64,000 nt of DNA from Azospirillum sp. GTDB lineage: Bacteria; Pseudomonadota; Alphaproteobacteria; Azospirillales; Azospirillaceae. A model generated the notes under the pieces. That model had not been told where the DNA came from. It searched no databases and worked only from the letters and a program-made list of their open reading frames with translations. The translations under genes were made by a program, and so were the position numbers. Shown here in pieces: positions 1 to 7,970 of the stretch. The stretch lies in the NCBI GenBank assembly GCA_027486405.1, contig JAIXPD010000024.1, forward strand, positions 1-64,000, given 5' to 3'. Within the stretch, counting starts at the first letter, position 1. Every line of letters begins with the position of its first letter.

Positions 1-432
1 AACATCCTGTCGGTCAACGCCTCCATCGAGGCCGCCCGCGCCGGGGAGCAGGGCAAGGGATTCGAGGTGGTGGCCGAGGAGGTCGGCAAGCTGGCCGACA
101 ACGCGGTGGACAGCGCCCGTCAGATCGCCGACATCGTCGAAGCCGCCGCCGCCATGGCCGAAGAGGGCATGGCCGCCACCGCCGAGGTGGTGGCGATGAT
201 GGACGGCATCGCCGAGCGGGTGACGCAGCTCGACCGCATGGTGCAATCGGTCGCCGGGGCGATGGCCCAGCAGCAGGACAGCATCGTCGAAATCGAATCG
301 AACGTCGGCAACATCCGCAACGTGGCCTTCAAGAACGCCGCCGCGTCGGAGGAGATCACCACGACCATGGTGCAGCTCTCGCGTCTGGCCGACGACACCC
401 GCCGGTTGGCCGAGCGGTTCCAGGCCCCTTGA
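1..432 (+). CDS. Methyl-accepting chemotaxis protein, C-terminal fragment (5' end outside window)
   Basis: The frame is open from base 1 and begins inside the MCP signalling hairpin: residues read [20 protein letters not shown], the highly conserved tip region that contacts CheW and CheA, followed by the descending coiled-coil helix. The sensor, membrane spans and HAMP region lie upstream of the window, so ligand and topology cannot be judged. No C-terminal CheR-tethering pentapeptide is visible; the protein ends in ERFQAP. It is followed 13 bp later by cheR in the same direction, so it is probably the dedicated receptor of this chemosensory operon. Confidence 0.93.
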   Translation, partial: NILSVNASIEAARAGEQGKGFEVVAEEVGKLADNAVDSARQIADIVEAAAAMAEEGMAATAEVVAMMDGIAERVTQLDRMVQSVAGAMAQQQDSIVEIESNVGNIRNVAFKNAAASEEITTTMVQLSRLADDTRRLAERFQAP

Positions 433-445
433 TGGACCGCCGCCG

Positions 446-1375
446 GTGAGCGCGCCCCCCGGATCCCTGGAATCGCTGGTGCGCCGTCTGCTCGACGATG
501 TGCGGCGCAAGGCCGGGATTCGCCACGACCGCCCGCTGGAACGCAAACTGACGCGCATCCTGTCGGCCATGCCGCTGGCGGTGCTGGAACTGTGGGTGGC
601 GCAGGTCGAGGCCGCCGACCCCGACAGCCCGGATTGGCTCAGCCTGATCGAAAATCTGACCATTCACGAAACCTACTTCTTCCGCGACCCGCAGCATCAC
701 GAGCATGTGCGCCGCCGTGTCCTGCCCGCCCTGATCGCCGCCCGCCGCCCGGAACGGCGCTTGCGCCTGTGGAGCGCCGGTTGCGCCAGCGGCGAGGAGG
801 CTTACGCCTTGGCCATTCTGACGCTGGAGGCCCTGGCGGACAGCGGGGAGGCGCGGCGCGGGACGGACGGAATTGTCACCGATTGGGATGTGGCGGTTCT
901 GGGCACCGACATCAGCCGCATCGCCATGCGGCAGGCCCGCCATGGCTGTTATGGCGAGGAGGGGATGGGACCGTTCCGCGACCTGCCCGCCGCCTACGCC
1001 CCCTGGTTTGTGCCGCTGGTGGGGCAGGCCGCCCCCTGCCGCCGGGTGCGGGAGGACGCGCGGCGTCTGGTCCGCTTCGAACGCCACAATCTGATGGGGG
1101 CCAGGCCGCCGGAGGGCGCGCCCACCGACCACGGGTTCGATCTGGTGTCCTGCCGCAACGTCATGATCTATTTCGACGACGAGAGCCGCGACCGGGCGAT
1201 GCGCGGGTTGATGGCTGCGGTCGCCGCCGATGGTTGGCTGACCTTGGGGGCGACCGACCGCCTGCCCGAGGGCGCGTCGTTCGAACGGGTCCACGGCGAC
1301 CGCGCCGTCGCCTACCGCCGGGTTGCCGGGAAGGCGCCAGGGCAGGCGGGGCCAGGGAAAGCGGGGCCAGCATGA
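446..1375 (+). CDS. cheR: Chemotaxis protein methyltransferase CheR
   Basis: 309-residue CheR, transferring methyl groups from S-adenosylmethionine to receptor glutamates in the cytoplasm. The N-terminal helical domain (about 5-65) is followed by the family motif NLTIHETYFFRD (70-81), the SAM-binding loop SAGCASGEEAY (110-120) and CRNVMIYFD near 233. The start is GTG; an earlier ATG at 432 is out of frame. The last dozen residues are a Gly/Ala/Pro-rich tail. Its stop overlaps the ATG of the next gene (ATGA), indicating translational coupling. No TPR extension is present. Confidence 0.95.
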   Translation: MSAPPGSLESLVRRLLDDVRRKAGIRHDRPLERKLTRILSAMPLAVLELWVAQVEAADPDSPDWLSLIENLTIHETYFFRDPQHHEHVRRRVLPALIAARRPERRLRLWSAGCASGEEAYALAILTLEALADSGEARRGTDGIVTDWDVAVLGTDISRIAMRQARHGCYGEEGMGPFRDLPAAYAPWFVPLVGQAAPCRRVREDARRLVRFERHNLMGARPPEGAPTDHGFDLVSCRNVMIYFDDESRDRAMRGLMAAVAADGWLTLGATDRLPEGASFERVHGDRAVAYRRVAGKAPGQAGPGKAGPA

Positions 1376-2853
1376 AGGGCGGCTTCCTCACCTTCGACAT
1401 CGCCGGAACCCCCTTCGCCCTCGACAACGCCGATGTGGTCGAGGTGGCGGAAAGCGCCCGTGTCACCCGTTTGCCCTTCAGCCCGCCGCACGTCGATGGG
1501 GTGGCGAACGTCGCCGGTCGGATCCTGCCGGTGCTGGACGTCACCGGATGCCCGTCGCTGGGGCTGGCCTGGGGTGGGGGGCGCAAAGGGGGCCTGCTGA
1601 TCGTGCTGCGCGCGGGTTGCGGGCTGGTGGCGTTGCGGGCCGGGCGGATCGGTGGGTCGCTGCCCGCCGACCGGGTGACGCTGGAGCCACCCGCCGCCGG
1701 GGACGCCAACGGCCCCGTGGCCGGTCGCTTGCGGCACGGCGACCGTGTGTTGCCCCTGCTGGCGTTGGATCGGCTGGCGTTGGGCCGACTGGAGTTGAGC
1801 GAAGGAGCGGCCTTGGCCGCCGCCGGTGGGGAGGGGGAGGCGCTGACCGGAATGGCCGCCGATCCGCCCGACCCGTCGCGCGAGCGCGCCACCCTGCGGC
1901 TGTTGATCGTCGAGGCGGGCGGGCGGGTCCACGCGCTGGACATGGCCGACATCGTCCTGGTGTTCCCGGTCACGGAGCTGCGGCCGCTGCCCAACGCCCC
2001 GGCGCTGGTGCGCGGGATGGGGCGGGTGCAGCGCCGTCCGGTGCTGCTCACCGATCCGTTGGGCGTCTGTCCGCTGCACCGAAAGGCCGATGGCGTGACG
2101 CCGGGCGTGGGTGGCTATGCGGTGGTGCACGTTACCCCGCGCGGGCCGGTGGGCGTGCGGGTGGACGCGGTGCGCGGCGTCGTCCGGGTTCCGTTGGACC
2201 GGGTGAAGGCTGGGGAAGCCGGTGCGCCGAGCGACATCGTGGATTACGATGGGGCGTGGTTGGAGGTGAGAAGCGGCATGCGCATGTTGGGTGAGCATCT
2301 GGACGAGATCGGCCCCCTGATTCCCGACGGTGGCGACATGGCCGACAGCCGTCTGCCGCGCCGCCTGCACCGCCGTTTCTTGACGTTCCAGGTTGCCGAG
2401 CGGGTCTACGCCCTGGAGTTCGAGCGGGTGCGCCGGGTGGTGGAGGCGTCGGGCCGGTTGCGACTGCCGCAGGGCGCGCGCAGCTTCGATGGCTTGACCG
2501 ACGTCGATGGGGCCATTCTGCCGGTGCTGGATCTTCGGCGCTTGCTGGCGCGCGCGCCGGTCGGCCAGACGCCGGACGACGCCGGCGTCGCCATCCTGAT
2601 CGAGATCGAGGGGGGAACCGTGGCGGTGATCGTCGATTCGATTCACCGCATCCGCAAGATCCCCGTTGAGGATGTGGACCCGATGTCCGACCGTCTCACC
2701 GCCGCCGTCATCCGGTTGGCGGACGCGCTCGTTCCGGTTTTGCGCCCCGAAGGCTTGATGAGCGGTGGCAAACCCATCGACCCGGTTGGACCGCCCGCCT
2801 TGCCGCCCAGCCAGCCCGTCGCCCAGCCCGTCAACCGGTCAGGGGGGCTGTGA
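1372..2853 (+). CDS. Triple CheW-domain coupling protein
   Basis: 493 residues carrying three consecutive CheW-like folds, about 5-140, 172-310 and 335-465. Each shows the pattern of a beta-strand core, a conserved 'V.GVANVAGRILPVLD'-like turn and a closing strand; the third copy (FLTFQVAERVYALEF, AILPVLDLRRLL) is closest to ordinary CheW and the second is the most divergent. CheW links receptors to CheA; a three-domain protein could bridge several receptors or kinases in an array. The start ATG overlaps the cheR stop, and its own stop overlaps cheB. The same frame stays open upstream to 592, but that part lies over cheR and is not coding. No single-domain cheW is present in this operon. Confidence 0.88.
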   Translation: MKGGFLTFDIAGTPFALDNADVVEVAESARVTRLPFSPPHVDGVANVAGRILPVLDVTGCPSLGLAWGGGRKGGLLIVLRAGCGLVALRAGRIGGSLPADRVTLEPPAAGDANGPVAGRLRHGDRVLPLLALDRLALGRLELSEGAALAAAGGEGEALTGMAADPPDPSRERATLRLLIVEAGGRVHALDMADIVLVFPVTELRPLPNAPALVRGMGRVQRRPVLLTDPLGVCPLHRKADGVTPGVGGYAVVHVTPRGPVGVRVDAVRGVVRVPLDRVKAGEAGAPSDIVDYDGAWLEVRSGMRMLGEHLDEIGPLIPDGGDMADSRLPRRLHRRFLTFQVAERVYALEFERVRRVVEASGRLRLPQGARSFDGLTDVDGAILPVLDLRRLLARAPVGQTPDDAGVAILIEIEGGTVAVIVDSIHRIRKIPVEDVDPMSDRLTAAVIRLADALVPVLRPEGLMSGGKPIDPVGPPALPPSQPVAQPVNRSGGL

Positions 2854-4007
2854 TGGACGCGCCGCGCATCCGTCTGCTGGTGGTGGACGACAGCAACTTT
2901 GTCCGCGTCGCCCTGCGCAAAATGCTGGAGACCGCCGCCGACATCGACATCGTGGGCGAGGCGCGCAACGGGGCGGAGGCGCTGCGCCTGTCGCGGCGGC
3001 TGAAACCGCACGTCGTCGCCATGGACCTGAACATGCCGATCATGGACGGGATCGAGGCGGTCCAGGCCATCGCGCAGGAAAAGGGGCCGCCCTGCATCAT
3101 GGTGTCCAACGAAACCTCCGACGGGGCCAGCGCGACCATCCGCGCCCTGGAATCGGGGGCGGTGGATTTCGTCTGTAAGAACACCTCCTTCATCGCTTTT
3201 GACGCCGTGTCGATCGAACGGCAACTGACCGACAAGGTGCGCCATTGGGGGCGTTGGCGGATGACCGCGTTGGGCGAGGGGCGGGTGACGCCCGCGCCCG
3301 CCGTGGAGCCGGTGACGGTCCGTCCGCCGTTTCCCCCGCGCCCCACCGTCCAGCCCGTTCCGGAGCGGGCCGGGGAAGGGCATGCCAGGCAAGGGCCTGC
3401 TGGGCAAGGGCCTGCCGGGCGCGGGCACAACCGGCCCGATCTGGTGGTGGTCGGCGTGTCCACCGGCGGGCCGGTGGCGCTGGTCGAATTACTGGGGGGC
3501 TTGGGGCCGTTGCCCTGCCCGCTGGTGGTGGCCCAACACATGCCCGCCAGCTTCACCGCCGGTTTCGCCGCCTCGCTCGCCCGCACCCTCAAACGCCCGG
3601 TGGTCGAGGGGGGGGAGGGCGCGCCGCTGGAGCCGGGAACCGTCGTCATCCTGCGCGGCGGAACGGATTGGGCGGTGAAGCGGTCGGCGGCGGGGCGTTT
3701 CCTGTTGCAGCGGGTGGCCGACAGCGGCGAACCGCACCACCCTTCCGCCAATGTGCTGTTCCGCTCCGCCGGGCTGGAGGCGTCGGCCCCGGTCGGTGTC
3801 ATCCTCACCGGGATGGGCGACGACGGATCGGCGGGCGCGGCGGAGCTGGCGGCCCGGCGTCATCCGGTGCTGGTCCAGGATCCCGCCACCTGTGCCGTGG
3901 ATGGCATGCCCAATTCGGCCATCCGCGCCGGGGTGGCCGCCGATGTTCTTCCGGTCGCCGCGCTGGCGGCCAAACTCAACGCTCTCTTCACTCTTACGCA
4001 AGCATAG
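2853..4007 (+). CDS. cheB: Chemotaxis response regulator protein-glutamate methylesterase CheB
   Basis: 384 residues with a receiver domain (about 5-125; acidic pair D12/D13, phosphoacceptor D58 in VVAMDLNMP) joined by a Pro/Gly/Gln-rich linker (about 145-195, with a short GPAGQGPAGRG repeat) to the methylesterase domain (195-384). The catalytic triad is intact: Ser203 in GVSTGG, His229 in AQHMP and Asp324 in GMGDDG. It removes methyl groups from receptors, opposing CheR. ATG at 2853 overlaps the preceding stop; a GTG three bases earlier is also possible. The receiver lacks the usual KP dipeptide (CKNTS instead), so its phosphorylation behaviour may differ. Confidence 0.95.
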   Translation: MDAPRIRLLVVDDSNFVRVALRKMLETAADIDIVGEARNGAEALRLSRRLKPHVVAMDLNMPIMDGIEAVQAIAQEKGPPCIMVSNETSDGASATIRALESGAVDFVCKNTSFIAFDAVSIERQLTDKVRHWGRWRMTALGEGRVTPAPAVEPVTVRPPFPPRPTVQPVPERAGEGHARQGPAGQGPAGRGHNRPDLVVVGVSTGGPVALVELLGGLGPLPCPLVVAQHMPASFTAGFAASLARTLKRPVVEGGEGAPLEPGTVVILRGGTDWAVKRSAAGRFLLQRVADSGEPHHPSANVLFRSAGLEASAPVGVILTGMGDDGSAGAAELAARRHPVLVQDPATCAVDGMPNSAIRAGVAADVLPVAALAAKLNALFTLTQA

Positions 4008-4019
4008 GAAACCCGGTTT

Positions 4020-4436
4020 ATGGCGAAGCCTACGATCCTGCTGGTCGATGATTCGGTGCTGATGCGCACCATCATTGGCGACATCGTGCGCTCCGACGAG
4101 GATCTCGATCTGGTCGGCGCGGCGGAAAACGGCAAGGTGGCGTTGGAGATGGTCAAGACGCTGAAGCCTGACATCGTGCTGCTCGACATCGAGATGCCGG
4201 AAATGTCGGGGCTGGAGGTGATGGAGCATCTGTCCCTGACGTCGCGCGCCAAGGTCATCATCATTTCCTCGGTCGCGCAGGTCGGGTCGCCCGAAGCGAA
4301 CGAGGCCCGCGCGCTGGGGGCGGTGGAGATCATCGCCAAGCCGTCGGGCACGATGAGCCTCGATCTGGCCCACAAGAAGGGGCACGACATCGTCGTCGCC
4401 ATCCGCCGGGCCGCCGGTCTGCCCCTGCGGTCCTGA
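4020..4436 (+). CDS. Stand-alone receiver-domain response regulator (CheY-like, CheB-type receiver)
   Basis: 138-residue single receiver domain with D10/D11, phosphoacceptor D56 in VLLDIEMP, the SS switch pair in IIISSVAQ and K in AKPSG. The C-terminal stretch KPSGTMSLDL resembles the receiver-linker part of CheB more than flagellar CheY, so this may be a CheB-derived receiver without an esterase. It lies between cheB and cheA and is probably phosphorylated by that CheA. Whether it acts on motors or on another output cannot be told from sequence. Confidence 0.9.
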   Translation: MAKPTILLVDDSVLMRTIIGDIVRSDEDLDLVGAAENGKVALEMVKTLKPDIVLLDIEMPEMSGLEVMEHLSLTSRAKVIIISSVAQVGSPEANEARALGAVEIIAKPSGTMSLDLAHKKGHDIVVAIRRAAGLPLRS

Positions 4437-4455
4437 CGGAACGGGCGCGCGGGGC

Positions 4456-7400
4456 ATGAGCGAGCTGATCGAAACCCTGTGGCGGCAGTTCGGCGTCGAG
4501 GCGGGCGAGCATTTCGACGCCATCGAACGGCTGCTGTCCGACCCCTCCGGCGAGGCGGGCGGGGCGGAGCGCGTGGCCGCGCTGTTCCGCTCCTTCCATT
4601 CGCTGAAGGGGGCGGCGCGGGCGATGGATCTGTTCGCGATGGAGGCGGTGGCCCACCGCGCCGAAACCATCCTGGGCCGTGTGCGCGGCGGAACCCTGAC
4701 GCTGGCCGGGCCGGTCGCCGACGGCCTGCTGGAGGCGCTGGACGCCCTGCGCGGGCTGGCCGAACTGGCGGGGCGGGAGCGCAAGGACGGCAAGGCCGAC
4801 GCCGACCTGTTGGCGCGGCTCGACGCGCTGGGCGGTGGTGCGGACGGCGCGGCGGCCAAGCCCGCCCCCGCCCAACCGGCCCCACCCCCGGCCAAGCTGC
4901 ACGACAACGACAAGCTTCTGGTCCGTTTTGTCGGCCTCCTGCACGACGGCATGGCGACGTTGACCCGCGCGCTCGACCTGTCGGTGTTGGACGAGGAAGG
5001 GTTCCGCAGCGTTGACGACACCGCCGAGCGGCTGGAGATCGCTTGCGAACGGCTGAACTTCCTGCCCTTCGCCGACGTGTTCCGCCGCTTCCGCGCCGGG
5101 CTGTCCGACCGCGATCCCGACGCCATCCTGCGGGAGTTGCAGGCCCTGACGCAGGCCAGCGCCCGCGTTGGCCGCTTGTCGGGGCGCGACGCCGGATCGG
5201 CGATCCTCGCCACCCTGCTGGCCGACCACAACGCCCAGGCCCTGGCGCGCGGGACCGCCCGTTGCCTGGACCTGATGGCCGATCCGGCCCCCACCGATGG
5301 GGAATTGGCTGGGGAGGAGTTGGCCGGGCAACTCGACCGTTTGGCCGCCACGCTCGACATCCTGTCCCTGCCGCGCGCGTCGGCCCTGATGCGTGTGGTG
5401 GGCGATGTGGTGCGGCGGGCGGCCCCGTTGACGCACGCCGACTGGCCGGGGCTGCTGGTCGACAGCCGGGCGATGGTGGCGCGCCTGTCCCATCAGGCCA
5501 CGCTCGACCCGCCGGAGGATTTGGACGCCGACGCCTGCGCCGCGCTGGAAGACCGCCTGCGCCGCTTTGTCGACGCCGCGTCCGCCGCCGCTGTGTCCGC
5601 CTTCGCCGCGTCCGCCGCCGAGGCCCGCCGCCCCTTCACGGCGGAGGAGTTGACCGCCTTCGGCCTGGATTCCGGCTTGCTGCGCTTCCTGTCGCCGGAC
5701 AGCGCGGCGGACCTGCGCGCGGCGGTCGCCGATCCCGCCCTGTCGCTGTACGAGGTCACGGCCTTCCTGGAAAGCTCCGCCGAGGTGGCCTCCGGCTTCG
5801 TCGCCTGGTTGGGCGGTGCGGTGCGGGCGATCACCAACTGGCCGGACTTCATCGACGGCAAGACCTGGCTGCGCGTGCTGGTCGCCGCCCCGCCGGATTT
5901 GACCGCGTTGCAGGCGGGTTTGCGGGCGATCAACCCCGCTGGCGACCTCCTGCACATCCGCCGCTGCGCCCCCGATCTGGAGGATCACGCGCAGGAGACC
6001 CCGCCGGAGCGGGATGAGTCTGCCGCCGACGCGCGGACGCCCACCCCCGCGCCGCCCGCACCCCCTGCGCGGACGGACCCGCCCGCCGCAGCCGCCCCGA
6101 TGGTGCCGACATCCTCGTCCGTTGCGGTTCCCGCTCCGTCCGTTCCTGCGGCTGAACCGCCCGCCGCCCCATCCTCCGCCCCATCCTCCGCCCGCCCGCC
6201 CGCGCCGACCAGCGGCGGCGTTCTGCGGGTGCCGGGGGAGGTGGTGGACCGGTTCATGTCGCGCATCGACGGCATGGTGCTGCTGTCGGGCGAGTTGAAC
6301 GCCACCGCCAACGATCTGCGGCTGGAGCAGGCGCTCGCCGCGCTGACCGACCGGCTTGGTGCGGGCGATCCCGCCTTGCGCGCCGTGCAGGAGGCGGTCG
6401 AGCATCATCGCCGCGCCCTGCTGGATCTCGACGCGCAGTTGAGCCGTTCGGTGGACCGGCTGCGCGAATCCGCGCTCGATCTGCGCGTCGTGCCCATCGA
6501 CACGCTGTTTTCCCAGTTCCCCCGCGTGGTGCGCGAGTTGGCGCGCGCGCAGGGCAAGACGATCCGCTTTCTGGTCGATGGCGGCGACGTCCGCATCGAC
6601 AAGAGCATGGTCGAAACGCTCTACGACCCGTTGATGCACATGGTGCGCAACGCCATCGACCACGGCGTCGAATCGCCCGCCGACCGCGAGGCCGCCGGGA
6701 AACCGGCGCAAGCCACCCTCAGCCTGCGCGCGGTTCAGCGCAACAGCCGGGTGGTGGTGGAGATCGCCGACGATGGCCGTGGCATCGCGACTGAGGCGGT
6801 GCGCGCCAAGGCGGTGCGCAACGGCCTGATCGGGGAGGAAGACAGCCACCGCCTGCCGCCGGACGCGGTGCATGAGTTCATCTTCGCCTCGGGCTTCTCG
6901 ACGGCGGAGGCTGTGACCGAAACCTCCGGGCGCGGGGTGGGCATGGATGTGGTGCGCAACGCCATCACCCGCCTGGGCGGCAGCATCGCCATTCGCACGC
7001 GCCAGGGGATGGGAACCGCCTTTGCCATCGATCTGCCGCTGTCGGCGGCGATTGTCCGCACCCTGCTGGTCCAGATCGGCGATCAGGTGCTGGCGATCCC
7101 CGACCGCTGCGTGGAGGAGGTCTGCGGCTTCACCGCCGACGCCTTCCGCGTCGTCTCCGGGCGGTGGACCGTGCTGCGTCGCAACCGCATCCTGCCGGTG
7201 GTCCGTCTGGCCGATGCGCTGGGCTTTCCCGCCGATGGGCCGTGGCCGCCGCAGGGGGAGGGGCAGCGCCTGATCGTCGTGCTGCGCCAGGGCGACCGCC
7301 GCATCGGGTTGGAGATCGACACGCTGCTGCGGCGCGGCGATCTGTTCGTGCGCGAAAGTCATCCCGGCTTGGCCGCTGTGCCGGGGGTGGGGGGCGTGTC

Positions 7401-7509
7401 GCTGCTGAACGACGGGCGGATCGTCATCATTCTGGACGGCGATGAGCTGTATCGGCTGGCCGCCGCCGCGCAGCGCCAGGGTGCCGAGCCTGTGGCCGCC
7501 CATCCCTGA
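4456..7509 (+). CDS. cheA: Chemotaxis histidine kinase CheA
   Basis: 1017-residue kinase, longer than E. coli CheA (654). An N-terminal Hpt domain (1-110) carries the phosphorylated His48 in FHSLKGAAR. A long middle part (about 150-520) of helical sequence, possibly including degenerate Hpt-like repeats, is followed by a Pro/Ala-rich linker (about 525-590). The dimerisation and ATPase domains follow, with N box MVRNAIDHG near 728, G1 IADDGRGI and G2 GRGVGMDVV. A CheW-like regulatory domain closes the protein (about 865-1010). It has no attached receiver domain; the separate receiver at 4020 may take that place. It is the last gene of the operon. Confidence 0.95.
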   Translation: MSELIETLWRQFGVEAGEHFDAIERLLSDPSGEAGGAERVAALFRSFHSLKGAARAMDLFAMEAVAHRAETILGRVRGGTLTLAGPVADGLLEALDALRGLAELAGRERKDGKADADLLARLDALGGGADGAAAKPAPAQPAPPPAKLHDNDKLLVRFVGLLHDGMATLTRALDLSVLDEEGFRSVDDTAERLEIACERLNFLPFADVFRRFRAGLSDRDPDAILRELQALTQASARVGRLSGRDAGSAILATLLADHNAQALARGTARCLDLMADPAPTDGELAGEELAGQLDRLAATLDILSLPRASALMRVVGDVVRRAAPLTHADWPGLLVDSRAMVARLSHQATLDPPEDLDADACAALEDRLRRFVDAASAAAVSAFAASAAEARRPFTAEELTAFGLDSGLLRFLSPDSAADLRAAVADPALSLYEVTAFLESSAEVASGFVAWLGGAVRAITNWPDFIDGKTWLRVLVAAPPDLTALQAGLRAINPAGDLLHIRRCAPDLEDHAQETPPERDESAADARTPTPAPPAPPARTDPPAAAAPMVPTSSSVAVPAPSVPAAEPPAAPSSAPSSARPPAPTSGGVLRVPGEVVDRFMSRIDGMVLLSGELNATANDLRLEQALAALTDRLGAGDPALRAVQEAVEHHRRALLDLDAQLSRSVDRLRESALDLRVVPIDTLFSQFPRVVRELARAQGKTIRFLVDGGDVRIDKSMVETLYDPLMHMVRNAIDHGVESPADREAAGKPAQATLSLRAVQRNSRVVVEIADDGRGIATEAVRAKAVRNGLIGEEDSHRLPPDAVHEFIFASGFSTAEAVTETSGRGVGMDVVRNAITRLGGSIAIRTRQGMGTAFAIDLPLSAAIVRTLLVQIGDQVLAIPDRCVEEVCGFTADAFRVVSGRWTVLRRNRILPVVRLADALGFPADGPWPPQGEGQRLIVVLRQGDRRIGLEIDTLLRRGDLFVRESHPGLAAVPGVGGVSLLNDGRIVIILDGDELYRLAAAAQRQGAEPVAAHP

Positions 7510-7970
7510 TTCCGGCCTGCCATTCACCCCGCTTCATGAACCGGATTTCATCCAGCCGTCAGGCCCGGGTCACGGACCCTGAGATACTGTTCATCCTGTG
7601 ACGGGGGCGCTTCTCCTTCCCCCAGGAACCGGCCCCGTCGCACGAGAGAGCAGTGTCTTCACAGTGCGTCTTCCTCAGTGTGTCTTCTGATGTCTCCTCC
7701 CTGGTGGCGCTTTTGTCCGCCACCAACCTGAACGCCCGTCCGGCTCTCCCCCGCATCCCCGCCGGACGGTGCCTTTCGGCGGGGCGTGACGCGGTCGGTT
7801 CCAGTTTGTGGTTTCCCCCAAGCCATGACGACCGACCCGCCTCACGCCCCGCCTTTTCTTTTCCGGTATTCCCGTGTCGATGATGGGCGCGACGCAAGGC
7901 CGGTCTTGACGGGCCGGGGCGGCTGTCGCTTTCTGAGGGGCCTGTCAGTCAGCCGGATCGGTCTGCTCCC
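7510..7970. other. 461-bp gap between cheA and recG with two hairpins and short direct repeats
   Basis: No convincing gene is seen. Two perfect inverted repeats lie close together: TGGTGGCG/CGCCACCA (7702-7725) and GTCCGGC/GCCGGAC (7738-7767). Just before them, 7651-7690 holds three imperfect copies of a CAGTG..TCTTC motif. Neither hairpin has a T-run, so these are not ordinary terminators. The region could be a structured recG leader or a small RNA, but nothing in it matches a family I know. Confidence 0.4.

Noticed and set aside
592..1371. Upstream extension of the triple-CheW frame
   Set aside because: It lies over cheR in another frame and has low-complexity Arg/Gly/Pro composition.
7653..7883. 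76-codon frame in the gap before recG
   Set aside because: No ribosome site, skewed Ser/Arg/Pro composition, and it spans both hairpins.
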